Source: Cenococcum geophilum 1.58
Taxonomy: Eukaryota; Ascomycota; Dothideomycetes; Gloniales; Gloniaceae
NCBI GenBank assembly: GCA_001692895.1
Contig: KV748189.1
Coordinates: 2,178,432 to 2,242,431 of the forward strand
Length of the DNA: 64,000 nucleotides
Direction: 5' to 3'
Each line of letters starts with the position of its first letter. The stretch's first letter is position 1. This document shows, in pieces, positions 22,001 through 34,779 of this stretch. The notes below the pieces were generated by a model. That model worked only from the letters and a program-made list of their open reading frames with translations, made no database searches and was not told the DNA's origin. Position numbers and translations under genes: made by a program.

Positions 22001-24780
22001 CCGTTCAGATCAGCCCAAACAGGTTCTACCTGGCAAAGGTTGACGATCGGCGGGGCCATGAGACCAAGCAGGTTGAAGGCCATCTCCTGTTGCGAGAATG
22101 TGCGCACCCCGTACTTCTCAATACCCTCTGCAACAATATTGTTGCCGGCCATGAGGCCAGTGCCACGAGTCCATCCGATGACTGCACCACAGATGGTAAG
22201 GAAACTGCCCCAGCTTTCAGAGTGCCACCTGGTAAACAAGGTTTCCAGAGCAATCTTCGATTCAGCATACATGCCGTCGTTGCCGAATGTTCCATGGTTG
22301 GGCGATAGAGGGAGGATGACCTGAGCTGGCCGTGTCTCGTAGCCGTTAGCTTGCTTATGGGTCTTAACGCAACCAAGCAGTCTGAGTAGGTTCGTCAACA
22401 TGATGCGATGAGCAAGCTCGGACTTTGAGTCGAGCCCATCGATCTCACGGCCATTCTCGGAAATGGCAGCGAATGGAACAACGTAGTCCAAGTCCCAACC
22501 GAGGCCTTTCTTTGTGTCATAGATGTACTCAACTAGGGCCTCCACATCTTGCTTGCTACCTTGGTTGAATGGGACCACAATGAGCTGAGAGCCGCGAGCA
22601 CCATAGCGAGAATACATTGCCTGGTAGTACTCATTGACTTCCCGTGAGAACCGTGATGTGGTGACAACCACCTTTGCGCCACCACTGATCAGGCCTTGGA
22701 GGACTTCAGCACCGATAGAACCAGCGCCTGCACCAGTCATGAGTGCATTCTTGCCCTGGAAGCTGAGACCAGACTTGGCAGCTTGTTCCAGACCCTCAAG
22801 GTAGACGCCGGTTAGCTTCTTGCTGTACTCCCAGCCGTGCTCGTCTTTCCTCTTCAAGTGGAGGAAGGGGATAGTTTCGACCTTGCCTTGTTTCATAGGG
22901 CCGTTGATGCGTCCATTCTTTCCTCTCTTGCTGTAACCATTGACTCCGTTTCCATTCTCAGATGGCATAATTTGTCCTTCGTTCATAGACAGAGAGCGGA
23001 TAACATTGCTGTAGAGGGTCTTGATTTGAAGTTGGGATGATTTAGGCAGCTTGTGTTGTTGTCGGATGAGTTTATAAATGCGTTGAAGATCGTTCTGGAC
23101 CTTCGTCCGGTTGCCATATTCTGAAAGCTTGCCTCCTTCGGCCATTTCCCGAACATAGTGCTCAAGCTTTCTGACACTAGGGCGAGGGACTTCGGCGTAG
23201 TTCATATTGCCGCGGGCGCTGATTTCAAGGTGAGGAGCAGTTGGGACTGCAACATCCTTGTACACTGGGGCTTCAGAAATGACATCCTTGCAATTCTCAA
23301 TGAGCTGTTGGCCGAGCTCCTTTGCTAACGCATAAGTTTCTCCACGCTCGGTCGGGCAGTGGTCGATATGATATTGCATAAAATCGAGAAGCAAGGGGTT
23401 TGAGCGGTTCATAATGTTGATACATCGGCTGACAATCTCGCGGTCAACAGCCTTTAAACGACCAAAAATAATGTCGTAATACATGCTGAGAGCGTCCTGT
23501 CGCGCCCAGTTCCACGAAGAGTCATACACTCTTGCTTTGAGAGGGGTAAAGGAAGGCTCGATACCGGCAGCATAGAAATCCCCATGCTCCGCATTCCAAA
23601 GATCCATTTGGGCTTGAAGAGCACTAGCGGCCTTCTGCGACCCAACAAATGCTTTATCACCAGCACGAAGATCTATCTTGAGATATCTTGCGAAAAGCTC
23701 CAGCTGCTGCTTGAAAAGCGCTCTTTGGTCTTTGGTCAAGGCGTCTATCGCCGCCGGATCCATCATCATGCCTCCAGCCGCACCGCCAGCATCGCCGCCT
23801 GCGGCAGGTGCGGACAAACTTATTCCAGCCTGGGCCGCATACTTATTCGACATGTCGTCTAGCCAAGCTTTGGCGTCGTTCTCGGACCCTAAACGGGCTG
23901 CAGGTTCGGATGTGAGAGCCAGGAGCAGAACGCCGTCCTGTCGTCCAGGGCCAAGACCCCACCTTGTCTCCAAATGTTTCCGAACAGCTGTGATATTGAA
24001 ACCACCAGGCATCTTCGAGGAAACCATCCTAGCGACAAGGGACGATGATTGTTTTCCAAGCTGGCCGTTGAAGGTGGCCTGCATGGAGGCACCTAACTCA
24101 TCTAATGGGGTATCTTCTGGTTTTTCAGGGGTCGAGCCGAATTCTTTGCCCAGATCTCCAAGGATTTCGTTTTGTAGGGTGGATTTACCTGTGAGAAATC
24201 AAAATTAGCCATGCATCGATAAATTGAGTTATAGTAAAAATTTCTTACCTCCAACCAAATCTTTAATCGCTTTGCTCAATGGAATGTCCACGAGAGGTTT
24301 CTTCAGCTTCTGCGCGACAAGGGTTCGTAGAATGTCAGTTGCAGACACCAGTGCATCTGGAACTTGCGCTGCAGGCCCCGCGCTGGGTGGTGGTGGAGGT
24401 GCTGCTGAAACGGGTGCTGCTGTTGGTGCTGCTGATGATGATGAAGAAGCTGGCGCCGCAGCTGCATCGCTGGAAGCCGGTTCAGGCTCATCTTCCACTG
24501 GATCTACATCATAATAGATGTCTTTGGCGTCCTTATTGTAGCACAGAATCTGCCGCTGAACCGACAGAGCTGCGTCGTGTGCTTCATACTTGGAGGCGAG
24601 TGTTCGCTTGGCCATGACGCCGAGTGTGTCTGCAGGACCAACTTCCACGATTCGCTCCGTCGTCTTCTCGCCGAGAATGACATCCTGCGTCTCAATCCAC
24701 CTCACTGGTGATGCAAACTGGTATGCTAGGAGCTCCACAAGGAGCGTGTGAGAAAGCTCCTGCTCAACCTCAGGACGCAT
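19045..24780 (-). CDS. FAS2: Fatty acid synthase subunit alpha
   Basis: Exons are 24249-24780, 19225-24188 and 19045-19155 (minus strand), with introns of 60 and 69 bp, giving 1868 aa, close to the usual ~1860-1890. The alpha subunit of cytosolic fungal type I synthase carries the acyl carrier, ketoreductase, ketosynthase and phosphopantetheinyl transferase of the alpha6-beta6 complex. In order: N-terminal part of the malonyl/palmitoyl transferase (1-95); Ala/Pro linker (about 97-140); ACP with VGGKST, Ser180 for phosphopantetheine; ketoreductase with TGAGAGSIG (662 on) and Y818-x3-K822; ketosynthase with Cys1284 (GACATAV), His1523 (FHGTST) and His1564 (TGHPKG); PPT domain with D1754 (GVDVES) and E1799 (WSAKEAVF). 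Intron 1 splits the codon of Gly178, two residues before Ser180. Intron 2 lies in the PPT tail; exon 3 restores the conserved ending [11 protein letters not shown]. All catalytic residues checked are present. It is divergent from FAS1. Confidence 0.97.
19156..19224 (-). other. FAS2: FAS2 intron 2
   Basis: GTACGT donor, ATATAG acceptor, 69 bp, phase 0. Without splicing the frame runs to a stop at 19168 and loses the last 36 residues of the PPT domain, including the conserved SISHSDE strand. Confidence 0.9.
24189..24248 (-). other. FAS2: FAS2 intron 1
   Basis: GTAAGA donor, CACAG acceptor, 60 bp, phase 1. Splicing joins VG-G to KST at the phosphopantetheine site. Reading through instead gives a stop after 183 residues, before any complete enzymatic domain. 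Confidence 0.92.
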
Positions 24781-25919
24781 GGTGGCGGATGCGATGTGTG
24801 AGGAGGGAGGAAATTAAGCGGGAGGTGGTTTTAAGTTGATGCAGAAGAATGGTAGACAGACAGCTTGAGGAAGTACAGCCACCTGTGATCGAGGGAGTGC
24901 AGGAAGTTGGCTAGAGGAAAGAAGACGTGGGTATATTATTACGAGTGGTGCAAGGAGGGCGGAAGAGTTGGAGGTTGAGGATGGAGCTCAACACCAAGGC
25001 ACGGGGCTCCAATATGAGGATGGGGGGAAAGTCAGGGATGGGATCGAAGCTGTTGACACCTATGTCCCCAATATGGGCGGGTGAGCAAAAAAACGGTGCA
25101 GACGTTGAGCAAGCCCTCTCTGGGGTTGGCTGCAGGTAAACTCCCAAAAAAAGTTCTAGCGAGATGATGTTTGTTGGGGGTCACCAGGAACCAATCTCGT
25201 CATGCACCAAATTGGGTTGACCTTGCGAATTAATTACGCCAGAGCCGCAATCGAACAGCCAGCATGCGGAGAAGAAGCCTGAAAGAGCGGCTATAGATTA
25301 GTGATTAGTGACACCGTTGACTCCAGCGGGTATTCGTATCACTATTCACTATTGATGCCTAGAAGACCAGCTGTGGCACGCCAGCTGCCGAGGTTGAAGC
25401 CTTTCGTCGAGGCGTGCCCAAGAACGCAGGAACGAATTTCCCAACCGAATCAGCCCTGGTCGCTTTTCTCAACCCTGACGAGGCTTTCGAGAAAGTGCTC
25501 TGCCGAGTCGAACAATTAATTATCCACCGCCCTCACCATATCTCCCATTACACCGCATATTCCCTCCTCCGCCTCACCCGCCCGCTACTCTCTCTCCACC
25601 CCTCACCTACTCTCTACTATTCACTGTGTCAGTCTGCTTCTCTCCACGCAAGCGAGCAGCAAAGCACTCAAGGGAGCTGCAAGTCGCAGTAACGACAAAT
25701 CCCCTCGTAATACTAGGTGGAATAGCTCCTACCACACAACATAGAGGTATGTTCATGCCTTGCGACTGATTCCCAAGCTTTGAATATTTTTTTTTCTCCC
25801 CCCTCCCTAGATTTGGGACACTTTTCTGGGCAGCTGTCAAGCACCGCCGACTAACTAGTTTGTAGATTTACTTTCCTTCTCCCTCAACATAATTTCCTAC
25901 CTCCTGACCTCCTCCCATC
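24781..25919. promoter_or_regulatory. Shared divergent promoter of FAS2 and FAS1
   Basis: A 1139-bp region between the two start codons with no gene of its own. CCAAT boxes are at 25191-25195 (plus) and 25211-25215 (minus). A CCGAGG at 25388-25393 is the reverse complement of CCTCGG, the core bound by the FarA/FarB fatty-acid regulators in Aspergillus; a single 6-mer is expected by chance about every other such region, so it is weak. A pyrimidine-rich tract at 25553-25640 probably lies near the FAS1 transcription start. The head-to-head layout suits equal output of both subunits. Confidence 0.7.
25747..25810 (+). other. Possible 5'UTR intron of FAS1
   Basis: GTATGT donor after GAG, a CTGAT branch-like site at 25766-25770, a pyrimidine tract and a CTAG acceptor, 64 bp, about 110 bases before the ATG. 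It fits fungal intron rules but has no coding frame to confirm it. Confidence 0.4.
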
Positions 25920-28900
25920 ATGTATGGCTCAGGCCCCCAAACCGGCATTTCGACGCCGCGCTCTCAAGCTTCCCTCCGCCCTCTCGTCCTCTCTCACGGC
26001 TCTCTCGAGCACGCCCTCCTCATCCCGACCGCTCTTCACTTCAACGCCCGACAGCTGAAAGATACCTTCACTGCAACCCTTCCAGAACCTACAGACGAAT
26101 TAGCGCAAGACGATGAGCCCTCGTCAGTGCCAGAGCTGGTAGCTCGATATCTTGGCTTTATTGCGCAAGAGGTGGAAGAGGGAGACGATCCTGGGTCATT
26201 CGAGGAGGTCCTCAAGCTCGTAGTCAACGAATTTGAGCGCGCTTTCCTCCGCGGAAATGAGGTTCATGCATTGGCAGCTACTCTGCCTGGCATTCAGCAG
26301 AAGAAGCTGATAACAATCCGGTCATACTATGCAGCTCGTGCTGCGGTTGAGAGGCCGATCAAATTCCATGAATCCGCTCTTTTCCGCGAAGCCGCTGACG
26401 AGAACGCATATATTTACGCTGTCCTTGGTGGTCAAGGGAATATTGAGGAGTATTTTGAAGAGCTGCGCGAAATTTATACCACATACCCCTCCTTTATTGA
26501 GGATTTCGTTGCTGCAGCGGCACAGCACCTACAAGCCCTCTCTCGCGACCCACGAGCAGAGAAGCTATATTCCAAGGGATTGGATGTAATGCGATGGCTC
26601 AACAACAAGGACTCACAGCCTGATACCGATTACCTTGTTTCCGCACCCGTCAGTCTTCCTTTGATTGGATTGACCCAATTAGCACACTACGTCGTTACCT
26701 GCCGTGTTCTTGGTAGTCATCCAGGGCATATTCGCGAGCGACTCAGCGGCATAACTGGTCATTCTCAGGGAGTCGTGACTGCGGCAGCAATTGCAGAAGC
26801 CAAGAACTGGGAAACATTCGAGAAGGCCGCCAAGAATGCGCTCACAATCCTCTTCTGGATTGGCTCTCGAAGTCAACAAGCGTACCCAAGAACTTCTCTC
26901 GCACCTTCAATTCTGCAAGATTCACTGGACCATGGCGAAGGGACACCAACTCCTATGCTGTCCATTCGAGATCTTTCGAGGAAGGCAGTTCAGGACCATA
27001 TTGACGCTACCAATCAGCATTTGCCAGCAGATAGACAGATTGGTATTTCTCTGGTTAACAGCGCTCGCAACTTCGTTGTGACTGGTCCTCCGATTTCCCT
27101 GTATGGTCTCAATTTGAGGCTGCGAAAGGTTAAGGCTCCAACTGGTCTCGATCAAACTCGCATTCCTTTCACAGACCGTAAAATTCGATTCGTCCACCGG
27201 TTCCTTCCAATTACGGCGCCCTTCCACAGTCCTTATCTTACCGAAGCGACCAAGCAGCTAGAGGAGGACCTTAAAGATGTTCACATCAGTGGTGGCAGCC
27301 TTGGGGTTCCCATGTATGACACCAACACAGGAAAAGATATTCGAGAAGAGAATCTCGAAAACATTGTGCCAAGCCTCGTACGGATGATCACTCATGATCC
27401 AGTGAACTGGGAAAGGGCCACGATCTTTCCCAAGGCTACTCACATCCTCGACTTCGGTCCTGGCGGCATCTCAGGCCTGGGAGTATTGACCAACCGCAAT
27501 AAGGATGGAACCGGTGTCCGTGTGATTTTAGCAGGCGCTATGGATGGCACAAATGCCGAGGTTGGCTACAAACCGGAAATATTTGACAGAGATGCGGATC
27601 ATGCTGTCAAGTATGCTGTTGACTGGGTAAAAGAACATGGCCCTAAGCTCGTCAAGACATCGGTAGGCCAAACGTTCGTCGACACTAAAATGAGCAGGCT
27701 TCTTGGCTTGCCTCCAGTCATGGTTGCCGGCATGACTCCTTGTACCGTACCTTGGGACTTTGTAGCCGCAACAATGAACGCTGGCTACGAAGTCGAGCTT
27801 GCTGGTGGCGGGTACTATAACGAAAAAACCATGACCGAAGCAATCACCAAGATTGAGAAAGCTATTCCAGCGGGCCGCGGTATTACTGTCAACTTGATTT
27901 ATGTCAACCCTCGAGCGATGGCCTGGCAGATCCCCTTGATTGGCAAATTGAGGGCTGATGGTGTTCCCATTGAGGGCCTCACTATTGGTGCTGGTGTGCC
28001 ATCTATTGAGGTTGCCAACGAGTATATCGAGACTCTTGGTATCAAGCACATTGCTTTTAAGCCTGGTTCAATGGAGGCTATTCAGCAAGTCATCAACATT
28101 GCCAAAGCAAACCCCACTTTCCCAGTCATGCTTCAATGGACTGGCGGACGTGGTGGTGGCCATCACTCTTTTGAAGACTTCCACCAACCCATTTTGCAAA
28201 TGTACAGCAGAATTCGCAAGTGCAACAATCTTGTCCTTATCGCTGGTAGCGGATTTGGTGGAGCGGAAGATACTTATCCATATCTTACTGGAACATGGTC
28301 TGGCCGATTTGGCTATCCGCCGATGCCCTTCGATGGGTGCTTGTTTGGTAGCCGCATGATGACTGCCAAGGAGGCCCATACATCCAAGAATGCTAAGAAG
28401 GCTATTACTGAAGCCGAGGGTTTGGATGACAGCGAGTGGGAGGAGACTTACAAAGGCCCAGCCGGAGGTGTGATTACAGTCCGCTCCGAGATGGGCGAGC
28501 CGATCCACAAGCTCGCAACTCGCGGTGTGATATTTTGGGCCGAAATGGACCAGAAAATCTTTAGCCTGGACAAGGCCAAACGCGTTCCCGAGTTAAAGAA
28601 GATGCGCAACTACATCATCAAGAAGCTTAATGATGACTTCCAGAAGGTTTGGTTTGGCAGGAACTCGGCCGGAGAGTCTGTCGATCTTGAAGACATGACT
28701 TATGGCGAAGTCATCCGTCGCATGGTCGACTTGATGTATGTCAAGCACGAGTCTCGGTGGATCGACCAGAGCTTGAAGCGTCTTACATGCGACTTTATAC
28801 GCCGGGTGGAGGAGCGCTTCAGCAAGACCGACAAAGAGTCAATCATCCAAAACGCCGACGAACTTGACGCCCCGTTCCCATTCGTCGAAAAAGTGCTACA

Positions 28901-31900
28901 AGAATACCCCGAGGCTGTCAAGCAGCTCATCAACGCTCAGGACGTTCAGCATTTCCTTATGCTTTGCCAACGTCGCGGTCAGAAGCCAGTTCCCTTCGTT
29001 CCAGTTCTAGATGACAGCTTCGAATTCTTCTTTAAGAAGGATTCTCTATGGCAATCAGAAGATTTGGAAGCTGTAGTGGACCAGGATGTTGGTCGGACCT
29101 GTATCTTGCAAGGTCCTATGGCTGTGAAGTATTCTAAGATTGTGGATGAGCCAGTCAAGGATATGCTAGACGGTGTTCACAATAGTCACATCAAAAGCTT
29201 GATCCAGGATGTCTACGGTGGTGATGAATCCAAAGTTCCAGTCATTGAATACTTTGGCAGCAAGCTGCTCGGGGTCAGTGAAGAGCTCGATATCGAAGGC
29301 CTCACTGTCTCTGAAATTGAAAACAAAGTTGTTTATCGTCTTTCTTCTACGCCGAATGCCACTTTACCAGACATAAACTCGTGGATGCAACTCTTGGCTG
29401 GCAAATATTATTCCTGGAGACACGCATTCTTTACTGCCGATGTCTTTGTTCAAGGACAAAGATTCCAAACCAACCCTATGCAGCGGATCTTTGCTCCAAC
29501 TTTGGGTATGATGGTTGAGATTGCGCATCCCGATCAGCCAGCCAAGACTGTCATTACGATCAAGGAGCCTTACCACGGTGGCAAACATGTCAAAACAGTC
29601 GAGGTCAGCATGCATCAAGGCCGTGAAATCTCGGTCAATATGATTGAAGAGCGGACCGTAACGCGAAAGCCCGTGGCTCTGCCTCTAAAATTCACTTACC
29701 ACCCGGAAACCGGATATGCACCCATTCGTGAGGTCATGGATGCACGCAATGATAGGATCAAAGAGTTCTACTATAGGATTTGGTTTGGAGATGAGGAAGT
29801 GCCCTTCGATGCTCCTGTTGCGTCCAAGTTCGAGGGTGGGCGTGCAACCGTCACTAGCGAGGCAATTAACGACTTTGTCCATGCTGTTAGCAATACTGGA
29901 GAAGCTTTTGTGGATCGTCCAGGTAAGGAGGTCTGGGCTCCCATGGACTTTGCCATCGTTGTTGGCTGGAAGGCCATCACAAAACCCATCTTTCCCCGGG
30001 CAATTGATGGCGATCTTCTCAAGCTTGTCCATCTTTCCAACGGCTTCCGTATGATTCCCGGTGCAGAACCATTGAAGAAAGGCGATGTCCTTGACACGAC
30101 TGCTCAGATCAATGCAGTCATCAACCAAGACTCTGGCAAGATGGTCGAGATTTGTGGTACAATTACACGAAATGGTGCGCCAGTCATGGAAGTAACGAGC
30201 CAGTTCTTGTATCGCGGAACATACACCGACTTTGAGAATACCTTCCAAAGGAAGACTGAGACCCCGATGCAGCTTCACCTAGCTACTTCAAAGGATGTTG
30301 CAATCCTCCGATCTAAGGAATGGTTCAATCTCGAAGAGCCGGATTCGGAGCTTCTGGACAAGACCTTGACCTTCAAGCTGGAAAGTCTGATTCGGTATAA
30401 AAACAAAACTGCGTTTAGCTCTGTCCAAACAATGGGTGAGGTCCTGCTTGAACTTCCCACAAAAGAAATCATCCAGATTGCTTCGGTTGAATACGAGTCT
30501 GGTATGTCTTATGGCAACCCCGTTATTGATTACCTTCAACGCAACGGATCGGCCATTGATCAACCTGTCAACTTTGAAAACCCTATCCCATTAAACGGGA
30601 AGACTCCTTTGACATTGAAGGCCCCTGCGTCCAACGAAACGTATGCTCGCGTGTCTGGCGATTACAATCCCATTCACGTCTCTCGTGTCTTCTCCAGCTA
30701 CGCTAACCTCCCGGGCACTATAACTCATGGGATGTATTCTAGTGCTGCGGTGAGGAGCTTGGTCGAGACCTGGGCGGCAGAGAATCATATTGGCCGCGTG
30801 CGAAGCTTCCATGCCTCTCTGGTTGGTATGGTCCTTCCAGACGACATCATTGATGTCAAACTCCAGCATGTTGGCATGGTTTCTGGTCGCAAAATCATCA
30901 AAGTCGAAGCCAGCAACAAGGAGACTGAGGATAAAGTTCTACTGGGTGAGGCTGAAGTCGAGCAGCCCACGTCTGCCTATGTCTTTACTGGCCAAGGTTC
31001 TCAAGAACAAGGTATGGGTATGGGTCTTTATGCAAGCAGCGAAGTAGCCAAAGAAGTCTGGGATCGGGCTGATAAGCATTTCATGGACAATTATGGTAAG
31101 TTTCATCACTGAGCTCCTAAATTACCCAAACTAATACACGTCCAGGCTTTGCTATCACAAACATTGTCAAGAACAATCCCAAGGAGCTCACCATTCATTT
31201 TGGTGGTCCTCGTGGCAAGGCTATCCGCGAAAATTACATGTCCATGACTTTCGAAACTGTCAGCTCGGATGGAACGGTCAGGTCTGAGAAAATATTTAAG
31301 GAGATCAACGAAAACACCACTTCCTACACCTACCGATCTCCTACGGGCCTTCTATCGGCTACGCAATTCACACAGCCTGCCTTGACTTTGATGGAGAAGG
31401 CGTCCTTCGAGGACATGCGCTCTAAGGGTCTGGTACAAAGGGATAGCAGCTTTGCCGGTCACTCTCTTGGCGAGTACTCTGCGCTGGCTGCACTTGCTGA
31501 GGTCATGCCCATCGAAAGTTTGGTGTCTGTTGTGTTCTACCGCGGCTTGACGATGCAAGTCGCTGTTGAACGCGATGAAACCGGTCGGTCCAACTACTCC
31601 ATGTGCGCCGTCAACCCAAGCAGGATCTCCAAGACTTTCAATGAGCAAGCTCTCCAGTATGTGGTTGAGAATATCTCAGAAGAGACTGGATGGCTTCTGG
31701 AAATCGTCAACTACAACATCGCAAACATGCAATATGTTTGCGCTGGTGATCTTCGTGCGTTGGACTGCCTCACCAACGTGACAAACTATCTCAAGGCACA
31801 GAAGATCGATATTCAGGCATTGATGCAGAGTATGTCTCTCGAAGATGTCAAAGCGCATTTAGTCGAGATCATTCTTGAGTGCGCGAAGCAGACCGAAGCC

Positions 31901-32227
31901 AAACCGAAGCCACTAGAACTTCAACGTGGTTTCGCAACCATCCCACTCAAAGGCATCGATGTGCCCTTCCACAGCACTTTTTTGCGATCTGGTGTCAAAC
32001 CATTCCGAAGCTTTTTGCTGAAGAAGATTTACAAAACCTCAATCGACCCATCCAAGCTCATTGGAAAATACATACCCAATGTCACAGCCAAGCCGTTCGA
32101 GATTACCAAGGAGTACTTCGAGGATGTGTACAGACTGACTAATTCGCCAAAGATTGGCAATATTTTGGCGAACTGGGACAAGTATGAGAACAATCCCGAG
32201 GACGCAAAAGTTGCGCAGCCAGCGTAA
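25920..32227 (+). CDS. FAS1: Fatty acid synthase subunit beta
   Basis: Exons 25920-31095 and 31146-32227 with one 50-bp intron (GTAAGT...TCCAG, splitting Gly1726), giving 2085 aa; family members are ~2050-2100. The beta subunit loads acetyl and malonyl groups, dehydrates and reduces the growing chain, and releases it as acyl-CoA. Domains in order: acetyltransferase (about 150-530) with Ser282 in GHSQGV; FMN enoyl reductase (about 590-980) with [17 protein letters not shown] and [13 protein letters not shown] (His748-749); dehydratase with a MaoC-like hot-dog fold and His1586 in GDYNPIHV; malonyl/palmitoyl transferase from about 1685 ([14 protein letters not shown]) with Ser1832 in GHSLGEY. 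The start [15 protein letters not shown] matches the usual N-terminus. The frame is intact. With FAS2 it forms the 2.6-MDa barrel in the cytosol. Confidence 0.97.
31096..31145 (+). other. FAS1: FAS1 intron
   Basis: GTAAGT donor, TCCAG acceptor, 50 bp, phase 1, inside the malonyl/palmitoyl transferase domain. Splicing joins MDNY-G to FAITNIV. Unspliced, the frame ends at 31112. Confidence 0.92.
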
Positions 32228-32714
32228 ACGAGTGCACGATAGCTTCGAATGTAATGTTTTAGGAGCGGCGTCTTGGAAACCTGGTTTTATGATTTTTAAA
32301 TTAGTGATATCCTGCGTTAAGGCTTGAATGGCCAAAGCATAGCGTGTTAGACGCATTGTAAAATTATGGTTAAAATAGCTCTATGAATTCATTTTGTTTA
32401 TTATATTCACTTGGAGACTCTCCGGCATTATCTCCCCAAAATGTTATTTCAGCTTAAGTAAACTCTGCGGGTGAAATTATGGGGTAGATTCTCCGAGACG
32501 ACGTAAACATAATAGGGAGAAGCGTGAAGTCTGCCCTTTCCATTGGCGAAACAGCAAACACGGCGGGTAAGCGACTGTGGCGTCGTGGTACGGTCGCGAA
32601 ATTCATCAACTCCGCAACATTTTTGTTTACCTTGGTTCTGCTCTCCTAGCAACGGCATCCCAACCTTACTACTCCAGACTGTTGCACCCCGCTACTCTCC
32701 TTTACATCCACAGC
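32228..32714. promoter_or_regulatory. FAS1 3' region and BRR6 promoter
   Basis: A 487-bp intergenic stretch between two plus-strand genes. The BRR6 frame is open back to 32577, but the first ATG is at 32715, so this upstream part is taken as leader. No specific factor site is recognised. Confidence 0.5.
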
Positions 32715-34334
32715 ATGGAACGACGTACTCAAGCAGGCCCAATGGACTTTGAATGGGATAACGGCATTGGCCACGTCGACCTAACCTCGCCGTTCGTCAC
32801 CGCTACGAAGAAACGTGAGCGCAATACCCAGTCTCCAACCTGTCGAATTTCTTCCAACAAGGATAATCTGACCAAAGTTTCTACAGGCACTCACAGTATC
32901 TTTGACTCCCCGTCGAAATCTGGAACGCAAACTCCCAACCTCCCTCGTCTCCGAGAACCAGCCTCTCAGAATTTCTACTTCAACCAGCCCAGTCCAGCTA
33001 AACCGCTCCCGTCTATCCCCGCGCACGTCTCCGATCGAACGCTCTGGAATACCCCGCGCACACCGAAGCAGATTATTGATTTCTCTTCTGGCGGTGAGAC
33101 GCCAAACACACCTGACCAGAACGGAGATAGTGAAGCTACTCCCGATACGGGCATGGGTATGCGGAGTAAGATAAGCAGAATGTTCAGCAGCGGGGGTAAT
33201 GGAGCAAAGAGTGCAATGAGCGGAAAGGGGAGGAGAGAGAGCTTGTTGAGCGGCTTTTTAGCTGGGGGTCCTGGGCGAGGCGAGGTTGTGAAGAGAGATC
33301 ACTATTCGGCCAAAGGCGAGAAGATTATCAAAAGGAGACGGCAGAAGGGAGTGAACAAGCAAGCATTGCAGCAAGCCGTCGATGAGGTATCAGAATCCGA
33401 GGATGATGGCGCGGGCAAGTCTAAACGCGGCCGCAAGAAGGGCTCCAAGAACAGTAAGAACACAAGCAAAGAGAATGGTGACTCAAAAGATGAACATAAA
33501 GCGGCGCAATCTAACACTGTGGCGTCCATTTTCTCCTTCATCGAAAGGCATCCTGCCCTCCCGCACATACTTTCCTATTATGCGCAGCTCCTACTTAACT
33601 TCTTCCTTGTATTTTCCGCTATTTATATCCTTTACTCCATCTGGTGCGCCATCATCACGGATGTGGATATTGAAGCCAAAAAGGCTGCAGCAGAAACCAT
33701 GGCCGAAATCGCGGTGTGCGCGCAGAATTACCGCGAGAATCGCTGCGAGAAAGCGACGAGAGTGCCGGCCATGGGAACGGTATGCTCAAACTGGGAATCC
33801 TGTATGCAGCGAGATCCAAAGAAAGTGGCGCGAGCAAGTGTCAGCGCGAAGACTTTCGCAATGATTTTCAATAGCTTTGTCGAGCCAATCAGTTACAAAA
33901 CTATGGTAAGTATTTGTCTCTCCCCTTTTTCTATCAGGAATTATCTATCAGTGCCTAAACCACTATTATCTTCTCAACCATCTTAAACTAGCATACAAAC
34001 AATTGGCTAATCCATCATGCAGCTTTTCACAGCTATCCTCATCTTCGGCTCCTTCACCCTCTCAAACTTCGCATTTGGTCTTTTTCGCAATAAAGCCACG
34101 TCGATAGCTCACCAACACCCTTCCTTCTCTCATGACAACTTTATGCATCCGCCCGCTACCCCACAGCGATACCCCAGTGGCAAATACCTAGATCAGCAGG
34201 GGTATTATACGCCCTATGCTACTATGAATCAGCACCCTAGCCAAAGCCAATTAGGCCTGGAACCGGCGCCGAGTGGAGCGGGACTCACTAAGGGAGAAGG
34301 TGCGACTAGCGCTATTAAGAAGCTGATGTTTTGA
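32715..34334 (+). CDS. BRR6: Nuclear envelope protein Brr6/Brl1
   Basis: Exons 32715-33905 and 34023-34334 with a 117-bp intron (GTAAGT...ATGCAG, phase 0), giving 500 aa. Brr6/Brl1 proteins sit in the nuclear envelope and help nuclear pore assembly and membrane lipid balance. Residues 1-280 are Ser/Pro-rich and disordered, with basic stretches (KRGRKKGSKNSK) that could serve nuclear targeting. A first membrane segment is at about 288-313 (YYAQLLLNFFLVFSAIYILY). The lumenal part has the four family cysteines C335, C344, C357 and C363 that make disulfides. A second membrane segment, 398-418 (LFTAILIFGSFTLSNFAFGLF), starts exon 2, followed by a Gln/Pro-rich tail. The family match is to the di-sulfide bridge nucleocytoplasmic transport domain. 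It lies 0.5 kb downstream of FAS1, same strand, and is convergent with ARP6. Confidence 0.92.
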
Positions 34335-34779
34335 TAAAGGGTCGGCACAGCATGCATGGTTTGGCATTCATTGGGAAAGTGCACAGTCGGCGTTTTGCAT
34401 GGCAGTGGTTCTTGTGTCTGGTTGGGTTTGTGAATTCAGGTGGACATGACTGAAAGGCTTGGTCAGTGGGCTTGATCGATTGGTCATTATTAAGCTTCAC
34501 TATTTTGCATTTTCTAAAGCGAAGGAAATGCACAGGCAAAAAGACGGGATTGTCTAGAAAAATCCGTTGAATGCTTCTCACAAAGCCATTGATGAGCGGA
34601 TTCTTGTAGCATATATAGCTTTTCAATTACCGTTCTGGTATATAAAAATCTAATCAACTTGTAACCGAGTCACTTTCATGAACGCGGTCTGGGTATCTTT
34701 GCTAATTTCACTCCTCCACGGGCTGGTTGTTAAAATCCCGGAAAGCTCAAACTTTGCTCATCTTTCACTCCAAAGCTCG
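34335..34779. other. Convergent 3' intergenic region
   Basis: A 445-bp stretch between the BRR6 and ARP6 stop codons. It must hold both transcript ends. No ORF or repeat is supported. Confidence 0.6.

Noticed and set aside
25388..25393. FarA/FarB operator as a firm regulatory call
   Set aside because: A single 6-bp match in 1.1 kb on either strand is about what chance gives; kept only as a remark in the promoter entry.
19202..31858. Many ORFs of 60-200 residues antisense or out of frame within FAS2 and FAS1
   Set aside because: They are shadows of long, codon-biased genes; none has a domain or its own upstream region.
34315..34626. Minus-strand ORF across the BRR6 end
   Set aside because: It overlaps the BRR6 3' end and the convergent intergenic region, has no recognisable domain, and ARP6 already occupies the strand further down.
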